A model generated the notes under the pieces. It did no database searches. It was given only the letters and a program-made list of their open reading frames with translations, and had not been told where the DNA came from. This document shows, in pieces, positions 8,705 to 16,682 of a stretch of DNA of 64,000 nucleotides. The number at the start of each line of letters is the position of its first letter. The stretch's first letter is position 1. The position numbers and the translations under genes were made by a program. The stretch comes from Holophagales bacterium. Lineage in GTDB: Bacteria > Acidobacteriota > Thermoanaerobaculia > UBA5066. The stretch lies in assembly GCA_016714815.1 (NCBI GenBank), contig JADKBZ010000016.1, positions 62,001 through 126,000 of the forward strand, written 5' to 3'.

Positions 8705-10377
8705 CCCTTCACCTCCGGGGCGGGCGCGGCGGCTGGGGCGGGAGGCGCTCCGGGCATGGCGCCGGGGGCCGGCGGCCCGCCGGGCCGCCGCCTCGGCATT
8801 CCCTCTCCACTCCCCGCTCCCTTGCGGGTCGTGAGGAGGACGCTGCGGCTCTCCTTCACGAGGTACTGCTTCGCCACGCGCGAGACGTCCTCGCGGGTGA
8901 CGGCCTCGACCTTCTTCGGGGCGTCGAGGAGGTCCCGGTAGGTGCCGGCGCTCTCGGCCTGGGAGAGCGATTCGCGGATGCCGGAGTTGCTCTCGAGGCG
9001 GGTGTAGTAGCCGACGCGGATGGCGTTCTTCGCCCGGGAGAGCTCGTCGTCGGTGACGCCCTCCTTCACGACCTTCTCGAGCTCGGCGTAGAGGAGAGGC
9101 TCGACCTCGTCGGGCCGCTTGCCGGGAGCCGGGGTCGCGGTGAGCACGAAGAGTCCGCCGTACTTCTGGCCCCGGAACGAGGCGGAGGCGCGCGTCGCGA
9201 CCTTCTTGTCGAGGACGAGCGACCGGTGGAGCCGCCCCGACGGCGGGCGCATGCCGCCGCCCGCGCCGGGCCGGCCCATCATCGGCGCGCCGCCGAGGAT
9301 CACGCCGAGGACCTGCAGCGCCGCGGCGTCGCGGTGGACGGCGGGGACCGCCTTGTAGTCGGCCTCCACCGATGGCGTCATCTCGACCTCGGCCACCATC
9401 CGCTGCTCGGCGGGCTGCGCGGGCTCGAGCGTCACGACCTCGGGGACCCCCTTCGGGTTCGCGGGGATCCGGCCGAAGTACTTCTCCATGAGGGCGTACG
9501 TCTTCTCGGGGTCGAGGTCGCCGACGAGAATCGCCGTGAGGTTGTTCGGGGCGTAGTAGGTGGCGAAGAACTCGCTCCCCTGCTCGCGCGTCACCTGGGC
9601 GATGTCGCTCGGCCAGCCGATGACCTCCCAGCTGTACGGGTGGGCCATCCAGGTCATCGCGTTGAACGCCTCGTTCACCGTCCCGCCGGGGCGCGACTCG
9701 AGGGTCTGCCGCCGCTCCTCGAGGATGACGTTGCGCTCGCTGTAGAACTCGCGGAAGACCGGGTTCGCGAGCCGGTCGGACTCGAGCCAGGCCCAGAGCT
9801 CGAGCTTGTTCGCCGGGAGGCCGACGATGTAGAAGGTCCGGTCGTTGCTCGTCGAGGCGTTCAGCCCGGTCGAGCCCTCCTCCTGGTAGAGCTTGTCCAT
9901 CTCGTCCTTGACGATGAGCGCGCGCTGCTCCTTCACGAGCGCGTCGAACTTCGCGAGGAGCTCCGTCAGGCGGGGCGTGCGGACGGCGGGATCCATCATG
10001 TCCCGGATCTCGCCGCGCCGCTGCTTTTCGCGCAGGACCGACATCTCCTCGCGGATCCCGACCTGCACCTCGTCCTGGAGCCGGTTCAGCTCGAGGTCGC
10101 GCGCGGCGTCCTTCGTGCCGATCGTCTTCGTCCCCTTGAACATCATGTGCTCGAAGAGGTGGGCGAGGCCGGTGATGCCGGGGCGTTCGTTGGCGCTCCC
10201 GACGCGGGCCAGCCAGCCGCAGGAGACCGTCGGCTGATCGTGCCTCGCGACCATCAGGAGCTTCATGCCGTTCGGCAGGGTCCGCTCGACGACGGGAATG
10301 TCCTGGGCGTAAAGGGGGGCCGCCGCGGCCGCCGTGGCGAGCAGGGCGGCGAGGATGCGCCCTCGCGGGATCTTCAT
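8701..10377 (-). CDS. Zinc peptidase of family M16, catalytic subunit
   Basis: 558 aa with a signal peptide ending near APLYAQ. The inverted zinc motif HLFEH lies at 73-77 and the distal glutamate in NVILEERRQ. Between them is an insertion of roughly 60 charged residues (KDAARDLELNRLQDE onward), longer than in standard M16 proteins. The C-terminal 40 residues are rich in Pro, Ala and Gly and look disordered. It should degrade peptides in the periplasm together with the inactive-site partner encoded next. GGAGGAG lies just before the ATG. Spacing from the decarboxylase gene is 146 bp, so this pair may have its own promoter. Confidence 0.93.
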   Translation of the reverse strand: MKIPRGRILAALLATAAAAAPLYAQDIPVVERTLPNGMKLLMVARHDQPTVSCGWLARVGSANERPGITGLAHLFEHMMFKGTKTIGTKDAARDLELNRLQDEVQVGIREEMSVLREKQRRGEIRDMMDPAVRTPRLTELLAKFDALVKEQRALIVKDEMDKLYQEEGSTGLNASTSNDRTFYIVGLPANKLELWAWLESDRLANPVFREFYSERNVILEERRQTLESRPGGTVNEAFNAMTWMAHPYSWEVIGWPSDIAQVTREQGSEFFATYYAPNNLTAILVGDLDPEKTYALMEKYFGRIPANPKGVPEVVTLEPAQPAEQRMVAEVEMTPSVEADYKAVPAVHRDAAALQVLGVILGGAPMMGRPGAGGGMRPPSGRLHRSLVLDKKVATRASASFRGQKYGGLFVLTATPAPGKRPDEVEPLLYAELEKVVKEGVTDDELSRAKNAIRVGYYTRLESNSGIRESLSQAESAGTYRDLLDAPKKVEAVTREDVSRVAKQYLVKESRSVLLTTRKGAGSGEGMPRRRPGGPPAPGAMPGAPPAPAAAPAPEVKG

Positions 10378-10446
10378 GGCTTCTCCTCCGGGTGCGTCTT
10401 CGGTCGGGATGGCGGTGACCCGCGCGGGATGCGCGGGCCAACGGGC

Positions 10447-10452
10447 ATTGTA
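10447..10452 (-). promoter_or_regulatory. Possible -10 element (TACAAT) upstream of the M16 pair
   Basis: TACAAT on the minus strand matches the sigma70 -10 consensus at five of six positions and lies about 70 bp before the M16 start, in the only sizeable gap between the decarboxylase and the M16 genes. No clear -35 hexamer precedes it. Confidence 0.28.
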
Positions 10453-10523
10453 GGCGGCGAAGGACCCGGACAGGTCGCCGCGGCCCGGAAACCTCGTCCC
10501 GGCCGACAGCGGACGCCGCTGCG

Positions 10524-12014
10524 TCAGGCGGATCCCGCCGGCGCCCTGTCGCGCTCGAGGTCCCGGCCGAGCGACTCGATCGTTTCGAGCAGCCTGTCGA
10601 TCGTCGCCTCGTCCGTCAGCGGGTTCATCAGGGTGAGCCGGAGCCAGCGCCGGCCGGCGACGTCCGCCTGGGTCACGAGGAAATCGCCGCGCCTCATCAG
10701 CTCCTGCCGGATTCGGGACTGGATCGCGTCGTCGCCGGCGTACCGGAAGCAGAGGATGTTCGACTCGGGCGGGCAGAGCGTCTCGAAGCCTTCGCGCCGG
10801 GAGATCTGATCGTGGACTCGCCCGGCAAGGCCGAAGACGGCCTCTATGTTTGCGGCCATCCCCGCCTCGCCGACGAAGGCGAGCGTCAGGAGGAGCTTCA
10901 GGCCCAGTGGGGTCTTGGTGCACTCGAACTGCTGCTCGATGAAATCGACGCCGGTTTCGCGGTGCCCCTCGGTCACGTAGACCGCGTCCTGCCGGAAGGC
11001 CCGGCCCAGCGTGGCCCCGTCTCTGAAAAGAACGGCAGTGCAGAGCGCCGAGGTCTGGAGGAGCTTGTGCGCGTCCCAGACGAGCGAGTCGGCGAGCTCG
11101 ACGCCCGCGAGCCGCCGCGACTCGGTCGGGTGGATGAGCACCGAGGCCCCGTGCGCCCCGTCGACGTGGAACCAGAGCCCTCGCTCCCGGCAGAAGGCGC
11201 CGACCTCGGCCAGCGGATCGTAGAGGCCGGTGGCGGTGGCGCAGGCGTTGGCGCAGACGGCGAGCACGCGGCGCCCTTCGGCACCGACCCGCTCGACCAC
11301 CGCGGGGAGCGCCTCGGGCAGCAGGCGGCCGAAGGCGTCGCAGGGGACCTTCACGAGGGCCTGCGTGCCGAGGCCCAGGATCGCGGCGGCCCGCGCGACG
11401 GAGTAGTGGGCGCTCCCCGAGGCGAGGAGGACGAGGTCGGAGGGCGTGCCTCTCTCCCAGGCCTCCGGGGCGATCGCCGCGCGGGCGGCGAGGAGGGCGG
11501 TGAGGTTCGCGAGCGAGCCGCCATTCGTCAGCACCCCTCCCCCTGCGGCTCCGGGCGCGGGAGGCCTGTCCGGGTCGCGGCCGGTCGGCTGCCACCCGAC
11601 CTTCGAGAGCATCCAGTCGATCATCGCGACTTCGATGGCACCGGCCGTGGGTCCCATCTCGTAGACGGACATCCCGTTGTTCAGGACGCCCGCGATCAGG
11701 TCGGCGAGGGCCGCGCCGTAGTGGGGGAGCGCGATCTGGTGGGCCATGTAGCCGGGGTGTTGGAGCCGCGTCGCCCCGTCGAGGAAGCCCCTCACGAGCT
11801 TCTCGAACTGTGCGTCGCTCACGCCCCCCTCTGCGATCAGGTCCTCGATCCCGAGGCTCCGGATGAGGGCGCCGACGTCCTCGAGGCGGGCGACCTTTCC
11901 GTCCCCACGCCGGCTCGTCTCGACGAAGTCGCTGAGAAGCCGGAGCACGAGCTCTCCGTGCCGCCGGAATGCCTCGGTGCTCCAGCACGTCGTCGGGGTC
12001 AACGTCTGTTCCAC
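10524..12014 (-). CDS. PLP-dependent group II decarboxylase
   Basis: 496 aa. Fold-type I decarboxylase of the glutamate/aromatic amino acid/2,4-diaminobutyrate group: GGSLANLTALLAAR phosphate-binding region, HVDGAHGA containing the PLP-ring aspartate, and the Schiff-base lysine in DSLVWDAHKLLQTS. Substrate cannot be read from the sequence; aromatic amino acids or diaminobutyrate are the main options. It is transcribed away from the TetR gene with an 81 bp shared upstream region, the usual layout for a regulator controlling its neighbour. Its position beside a peptide-utilisation operon makes an amino acid substrate released from peptides plausible. Confidence 0.9.
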   Translation of the reverse strand: MEQTLTPTTCWSTEAFRRHGELVLRLLSDFVETSRRGDGKVARLEDVGALIRSLGIEDLIAEGGVSDAQFEKLVRGFLDGATRLQHPGYMAHQIALPHYGAALADLIAGVLNNGMSVYEMGPTAGAIEVAMIDWMLSKVGWQPTGRDPDRPPAPGAAGGGVLTNGGSLANLTALLAARAAIAPEAWERGTPSDLVLLASGSAHYSVARAAAILGLGTQALVKVPCDAFGRLLPEALPAVVERVGAEGRRVLAVCANACATATGLYDPLAEVGAFCRERGLWFHVDGAHGASVLIHPTESRRLAGVELADSLVWDAHKLLQTSALCTAVLFRDGATLGRAFRQDAVYVTEGHRETGVDFIEQQFECTKTPLGLKLLLTLAFVGEAGMAANIEAVFGLAGRVHDQISRREGFETLCPPESNILCFRYAGDDAIQSRIRQELMRRGDFLVTQADVAGRRWLRLTLMNPLTDEATIDRLLETIESLGRDLERDRAPAGSA

Positions 12015-12082
12015 TCGCGCACGCCCTCCGCGGGAATGCTACCCGGTGCCGGGTCCGTAGACGTCCGCGATGACGGGTTGCC

Positions 12083-12088
12083 TATACT
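12083..12088 (+). promoter_or_regulatory. Possible -10 element (TATACT) of the TetR gene
   Basis: TATACT matches the -10 consensus at five of six positions and ends seven bases before the ATG at 12096, so transcription would start at or within a base or two of the start codon. A weak -35 (TAGACG, 12058-12063) sits 19 bp upstream. Confidence 0.35.
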
Positions 12089-12095
12089 GAAAGGC

Positions 12096-12797
12096 ATGGC
12101 GCTCCCCCGTTTTCAGAAGCTCTCCGCCGAACGACGGCACGGTCTGATCGCCGCCGCTGCGGAGGAGTTTGCCGAGAAGGGCTACGACGGTGCCGCGCTC
12201 GTGGCGATCGCCGAGAGGTCCGGGATCGGGAAGGCCTCGGTCTACTACTACTTCGCTGACAAGGCCGACCTCTGCTCGACCGTCCTCGACGAGGCGTGGA
12301 AGCTCCTCCGGCTCGAGGGTCGCGTGAACCTGAAGACCCTGACCGCCGAGACCTTCTGGTCGTCCGTCCAGGCGGCAGCCCGGGAGAACCTCACCCGCTG
12401 CAACCAGGAGCCCTGGCTCCTCGCGGCCTCGAAGATCCTGAACAGGGCTGCAGCCGACCCGAACGGCGGAGGAGTCCTCGGCGAGTTCGCGGCGAAGCGC
12501 CGCGCCTGGGAGGAGGCGTACGTCCGCCGGGGGCAGGAGCTCGGGGCCGTCCGCAAGGATCTTCCGGCGGAGCTGCTCGTGACGGTATCCCTCGCCGCCA
12601 GGCAGGCCGCGAACCTCTGGATCCTCGAGCACCTCGAGAAGAACGGGGAGAGAACGCAGTCACACCTGGCCGGACACGTTTTCGAGATCTACCGGGCCGT
12701 CCTGTCGCCGCCGCCGGACTGGGGCGGGCCTCCCGTGGTCCCGGCGTTTACGGTCGTCCCTGGATCCGCCGACCGCCCCGGCTCGCGCTCCGCGTAG
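12096..12797 (+). CDS. TetR family transcriptional regulator
   Basis: 233 aa. The N-terminal helix-turn-helix (AAAEEFAEKGYDGAALVAIA then RSGIGKASVYYYFADKADL) is typical of TetR. The ligand-binding half is all-helical with no recognisable subfamily. It sits head to head with the PLP decarboxylase and immediately ahead of the TonB receptor and the long peptidase operon, so it may control one or both; that is inference. A hairpin follows the stop. The last 20 residues are Pro/Gly-rich. Confidence 0.92.
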   Translation: MALPRFQKLSAERRHGLIAAAAEEFAEKGYDGAALVAIAERSGIGKASVYYYFADKADLCSTVLDEAWKLLRLEGRVNLKTLTAETFWSSVQAAARENLTRCNQEPWLLAASKILNRAAADPNGGGVLGEFAAKRRAWEEAYVRRGQELGAVRKDLPAELLVTVSLAARQAANLWILEHLEKNGERTQSHLAGHVFEIYRAVLSPPPDWGGPPVVPAFTVVPGSADRPGSRSA

Positions 12798-12818
12798 CGC
12801 TTCCTTCCCTTCGCCAGG

Positions 12819-12848
12819 AGTTCCCCCGCACACGTTCGCGGGGGAGCT
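12819..12848 (+). terminator. Hairpin after the TetR gene
   Basis: Inverted repeat of eleven pairs (AGTTCCCCCGC / GCGGGGGAGCT, one G-T wobble) with an eight-base loop, 21 bp after the TetR stop and before the receptor promoter. No U-tract follows, so termination may be partial or Rho-assisted. Confidence 0.45.
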
Positions 12849-12897
12849 GCCGAACCGGGACAGGCGAGGGGCCCCGAACGGAAACTCACGGCTACCC

Positions 12898-12926
12898 TTG
12901 ACATCGCAATTTCTTCGACCCATCAT
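12898..12926 (+). promoter_or_regulatory. Sigma70-type promoter of the TonB receptor
   Basis: A perfect -35 TTGACA (12898-12903) is followed by a 17 bp spacer and CATCAT (12921-12926, four of six matches to the -10 consensus). The predicted start leaves a leader of about 40 nt, with GAGGAGGG before the ATG at 12975. This is the clearest vegetative promoter in the window. Confidence 0.6.
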
Positions 12927-12974
12927 TCCGACCGACGAGTCGAAAACAGTTCGGTTCGCCGAGGAGGGCTGGCC

Positions 12975-15338
12975 ATGAGGAGCGTTGGCGTTGCGCGTGG
13001 GTTGGTGATTCTCCTGGCACTCGGTCTGGTTCCGCAGGCCGCGGACGCGCAGGGGGTCGCGTCTCTCTCGGGCGTCGTCCGTGACACGAGCGGGGGCGCG
13101 CTGCCCGGGGCGAGCGTGCAGATGGAAACGGTCAAGGGCGGCGGCCGGCGCTTCACCCAGGCCAACGCGCAGGGCCACTACGCCTTTGCGAACGTGGCTC
13201 CCGGCTCCTACCGCGTGACCGCCACCCTCAGCTCCTTCACCCCTGGCAAGGCCGAGCTGACGCTCGCGGCCGGCCAGTCCGCCACGAAGGACTTCAGCCT
13301 CGACTTCTCCTACTTCGCCAACGTCACTGTCACGCCGCAGAAACGCGAGGAGCAGATTCTCGACGTTCCGGCGGCGATCTCCGCGGTCGGCGGAGAAGCC
13401 ATTCAAGATCAGGGCGTCACCGACCTCAACCAGATCGCCGCGACCATCCCGGGCATGTCCATGGTGGAAAGCCAGGCAGGCTCGACCCGCGTTCAGATAA
13501 GGGGCATATCGTCTCCCCAGAACCTGCCGACGACAGGTCTCTACCTGGATGAAACGTCGATCGCCGGCGACTCTGCGGGGAGCGCTCTCGCCGTCCAGAT
13601 GATCGACCTCGACCGCGTCGAGGTCCTGCGCGGGCCGCAGGGAACCCTGTACGGGGCCGGGTCGATGGGGGGCACGATCAAGTACATGACGAAGGACCCG
13701 AAGCTCGACGCCCTGGGGCTCGAGTTCGACAGCGCGGCCGGCGCGGTCACGGACGGCGCCGCGACCGGTCGCGCTTCCCTGGTCGTGAACCTCCCCCTCA
13801 TCAAGGACCAACTCGCGGTCCGGCTCGTCGGCGGCTACGAGCGCAACGCCTCGTGGGTGAACTACCCGCTCGCGAACGGGGAGGACGTCAACGGCGGCGA
13901 CACGAAGACGCTCCGCATCAAGACCCTCTGGACCCCGAGCGAGAAGTTCTCCGCGTCGCTCCTCCTCATGGGGCAGAACGGGGACTACAAGGGACCGAAC
14001 TTTGCCGACAAGGACCGCACCGCACCGTACATCATCGAGCAGCCGTACGAGGGCCGGTCGAAGATCGGGAACCTGATCCTCAACTTCGACGCCGGCGCGT
14101 TCACGATCCTGAGCTCGACGGGCTACGGCCACGATACCGGCAAGTCGACGAACGACTTCACGTCGATCTTCGGACCGATCTACGACCTCTTCGGGTTCCC
14201 TCCGGGCACGGTCAAGAGCGTCAACTACTGGACCGACGGAGACGCCAAGCAGTGGAACCAGGAACTCCGCTTCGCCTCGAAGGGCCTCGGCCCGTTCACC
14301 TGGACCGCTGGCCTCTACTACCGCCACGCCACGACCGACAGCATCCAGGGAACGATCTCGACACCCAATCCCCTGCCGGGAATGGAGATCCTCGATTTCC
14401 AGCAGAACCAGAAATCCGAGCAGATGGCCCTGTTCGGCGAGGCCAGCTACGCCTTCTCGCCGAAGTTCGCGGCGACACTCGGCCTTCGGGAATTCCGCGA
14501 CAAGCGTGAGCAGTCCGGCTACCAGGTGAGCTTCGGCACGCCGCTGCCCCCCGAAAGCCACGAAGAGACCTTCACGTCCTTCAATCCCCGGGTCGTTCTC
14601 TCCTGGCGTCCGGCCGACGGAAAGCTCTTTTACGCCAGCGCGGCCAAGGGATTCCGGAGCGGCGGGTTCAACAACCTCCCCGCGGGCTGCACGCTCCCCG
14701 AGGCCTACGACCCCGAGACGCTCTGGACCTACGAGGTCGGCTCCAGCGTCAGCGTGGACCAGGGCCGCTTCGTGGCGCAGGGGGCGATCTTCCACAACGA
14801 GTGGTCGGACATCCAGACGCTGACGACGTGCCCGGGCCTCCCCCTCGTCCAGACCGCGAACGTGGGCAAGGCCAGCGGCACGGGCGTCGACCTGCAGCTC
14901 ACGATCGCGGCGAGCCGGGCGCTCAGGTTCACGGTGTCGGGGAACTACAACGACTCGAAGTACGACTCCACCTCCGTCGCTCACAACGAAGGGGACCAGA
15001 TCGACTACGTCTCCAAGTACACGCTCGGCCTGGCGGCGGACTGGAGCTTCCGCTGGTCGCCGGAGATGCCCGGGATGTTCCACGTCGACTACCAGAGCGT
15101 CGGCTCCTACGCAATCAACCTCCGCAACTACGGGATCCCTCCGCTCGAGTCGGACGTCATCGGCGGCCTGAACGCACGCCTCTCCCTGTCCATCGGCCAG
15201 GTGGAGTTCTCGGTGTACGGCCATAACCTGCTCGACCAGAACGACGCCGTGCAGCCGGCGATCCCGCTCGGCGGGGTGCCGTCGCCGGTCAGCCAGCAGC
15301 CGCGCACGATCGGCGCGGGGTTCGGCTTCAAGCTGTAG
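12975..15338 (+). CDS. TonB-dependent outer-membrane receptor with carboxypeptidase-regulatory-like N-domain
   Basis: 787 aa. A signal peptide ends near ADAQG. Residues about 27-110 form a CarboxypepD_reg-like beta-sandwich (GVVRDTSGGALPGASVQ). The plug domain follows (DVPAAISAVGGEAI, VQIRGISS, VLRGPQGTLYGAGSMGG) and then the barrel, ending in aromatic-poor FGFKL. It imports an unknown large or scarce ligand using TonB energy; the downstream peptidase operon suggests peptides, while the barrel resembles receptors of the iron/carbohydrate type too. It has its own promoter and is followed by a 15 bp-stem hairpin, so it may be expressed more strongly than the operon behind it. Confidence 0.95.
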   Translation: MRSVGVARGLVILLALGLVPQAADAQGVASLSGVVRDTSGGALPGASVQMETVKGGGRRFTQANAQGHYAFANVAPGSYRVTATLSSFTPGKAELTLAAGQSATKDFSLDFSYFANVTVTPQKREEQILDVPAAISAVGGEAIQDQGVTDLNQIAATIPGMSMVESQAGSTRVQIRGISSPQNLPTTGLYLDETSIAGDSAGSALAVQMIDLDRVEVLRGPQGTLYGAGSMGGTIKYMTKDPKLDALGLEFDSAAGAVTDGAATGRASLVVNLPLIKDQLAVRLVGGYERNASWVNYPLANGEDVNGGDTKTLRIKTLWTPSEKFSASLLLMGQNGDYKGPNFADKDRTAPYIIEQPYEGRSKIGNLILNFDAGAFTILSSTGYGHDTGKSTNDFTSIFGPIYDLFGFPPGTVKSVNYWTDGDAKQWNQELRFASKGLGPFTWTAGLYYRHATTDSIQGTISTPNPLPGMEILDFQQNQKSEQMALFGEASYAFSPKFAATLGLREFRDKREQSGYQVSFGTPLPPESHEETFTSFNPRVVLSWRPADGKLFYASAAKGFRSGGFNNLPAGCTLPEAYDPETLWTYEVGSSVSVDQGRFVAQGAIFHNEWSDIQTLTTCPGLPLVQTANVGKASGTGVDLQLTIAASRALRFTVSGNYNDSKYDSTSVAHNEGDQIDYVSKYTLGLAADWSFRWSPEMPGMFHVDYQSVGSYAINLRNYGIPPLESDVIGGLNARLSLSIGQVEFSVYGHNLLDQNDAVQPAIPLGGVPSPVSQQPRTIGAGFGFKL

Positions 15339-15354
15339 TCGCTCGCCCACCCGA

Positions 15355-15387
15355 GACCACCGCCGCCCGAGGCGGGCGGCGGTGGTC
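15355..15387 (+). terminator. GC-rich hairpin behind the TonB receptor
   Basis: Perfect 15 bp inverted repeat (GACCACCGCCGCCCG and its complement) with a three-base AGG loop, 16 bp after the receptor stop. It lacks a U-tract, so it may act as a partial terminator or as a mRNA-stabilising 3' end that sets the ratio between receptor and downstream peptidase genes. Confidence 0.55.
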
Positions 15388-15446
15388 GAAGATGCGGCCC
15401 GCACCGTGCGGATCGAACCTCCGGGATCGGAGGGAAGGGCGCTGCC

Positions 15447-16682
15447 ATGGGAAACCCCGTCCTGTCATTCCTCAGCCGCGACTGGGCCGGACTGCCGGTC
15501 GCCGCCGTCGTGGCGCTGCTCGGAGGATGGTGTCTGCGCGTCGGCCGGGCCAGCGGCGGGACGGGGGCGGCGGCCGTCGGCACCGCGCTGCTGGTCGTCG
15601 CGGGGCTCCTGGCGCTCGGGTCCGTCTGGCATCTCGTTCACGTGGCGCGGACGCGCGCCCTGCATCCGCCGCCCGGCCGGCTCGTCGACGTGGGCGGCTA
15701 CCGGATGCACGTCGTCGCCGAGGGAGAGAGCGGGGGGAAGCCCTCGGTCGTCTGGATGGCCGGGGGGCACGTGGGCGGCTTCGCCATCCACCACCTTCAT
15801 CGGATGCTGAGGGAAGAGACGCGCTCGATCCTCGTCGATCGTCCCGGAACCGGCTGGAGCGATATCGGTCCATTTCCGCGCTCGACGGTGCGGGAAGCGG
15901 AAGAGATCTTCGCCGCCCTCGACGCTGCCGGGGAGAAGGGGCCATTCGTCCTCGTCGGCCACTCCTTCGGCGGCCTCCTCGTCGCGAACATGGCGCGGCG
16001 CCACCCGGAGCGGCTGGCCGGCCTCGTCCTCCTCGACCCGACGCCTCCCGACACGATCATCTACGGACCGCCCCTTCCGGGCCTCTTCCAGATGCGGTAC
16101 GGAGCGGTCCTGAACGCGCTGCCGCGCCTCTTCGGATTCCACACCGACTTTGCCGGGAGGCGCATGAGGAAGACGGCACCGCCCGTCTTCAAGAAGGTGC
16201 TCGACCTCGTCGAGGAGCGCCTCGGCGAGGCCGGCCGGGCGCTCCGGGCGATCGACTGCGGAACGAAGGGCGCCTGCACGAGCGCGTCGATCTACTCGGA
16301 GCTGACTCCCGCCGGCCTCGCACGGGTCGGATGGGACACGACGCCTTACGACGGAGACCTCGGCGACCTGCCGGTCATCCTCGTGAACCCGGCCGACATG
16401 GCGGAGCAGGAGCTCGACTACGTCGTGAAGACGGTCGAGCGGCAGACCGGACGGCCGGTCGACGTGAACCGGCTGCGGCGCTTTTACAAGGGCTCGATGG
16501 GGAGGTACCTCTCGTGCTCGAGCCGGGCGGAGCGGGCCTACGCCCCGGCCGGGACGGGGCACAACTTCCCATATGTCGAGCCCGAGCTCATCGCCGGGGT
16601 CGTCCGGAGGCTTCTGACGCCCGGTGTTCCGGTAGCCGCCGCTCCTGCGAATCCCGGAAGGGCCGAAGGGACCGCCTCGTGA
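15447..16682 (+). CDS. Membrane-anchored alpha/beta hydrolase
   Basis: 411 aa. Two N-terminal membrane helices (about 16-30 and 42-65) precede an alpha/beta-hydrolase domain starting near residue 78. Nucleophile elbow GHSFGG (Ser173), acid candidates after LLDPTPPD, and a late histidine in GTGHNFPYV. Probably an esterase or peptidase facing one side of the inner membrane; substrate unknown. First gene of the long plus-strand operon. Its stop overlaps the next GTG start as GTGA. Confidence 0.88.
   Translation: MGNPVLSFLSRDWAGLPVAAVVALLGGWCLRVGRASGGTGAAAVGTALLVVAGLLALGSVWHLVHVARTRALHPPPGRLVDVGGYRMHVVAEGESGGKPSVVWMAGGHVGGFAIHHLHRMLREETRSILVDRPGTGWSDIGPFPRSTVREAEEIFAALDAAGEKGPFVLVGHSFGGLLVANMARRHPERLAGLVLLDPTPPDTIIYGPPLPGLFQMRYGAVLNALPRLFGFHTDFAGRRMRKTAPPVFKKVLDLVEERLGEAGRALRAIDCGTKGACTSASIYSELTPAGLARVGWDTTPYDGDLGDLPVILVNPADMAEQELDYVVKTVERQTGRPVDVNRLRRFYKGSMGRYLSCSSRAERAYAPAGTGHNFPYVEPELIAGVVRRLLTPGVPVAAAPANPGRAEGTAS

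Noticed and set aside
7220..10441. Single fused M16 protein
   Set aside because: The two M16 domains are in different frames and are joined by an ATGA overlap, each with its own signal peptide.
12660..15404. Long open frame opposite the TonB receptor
   Set aside because: Runs antisense to a well-supported receptor; a by-product of third-position G+C bias.
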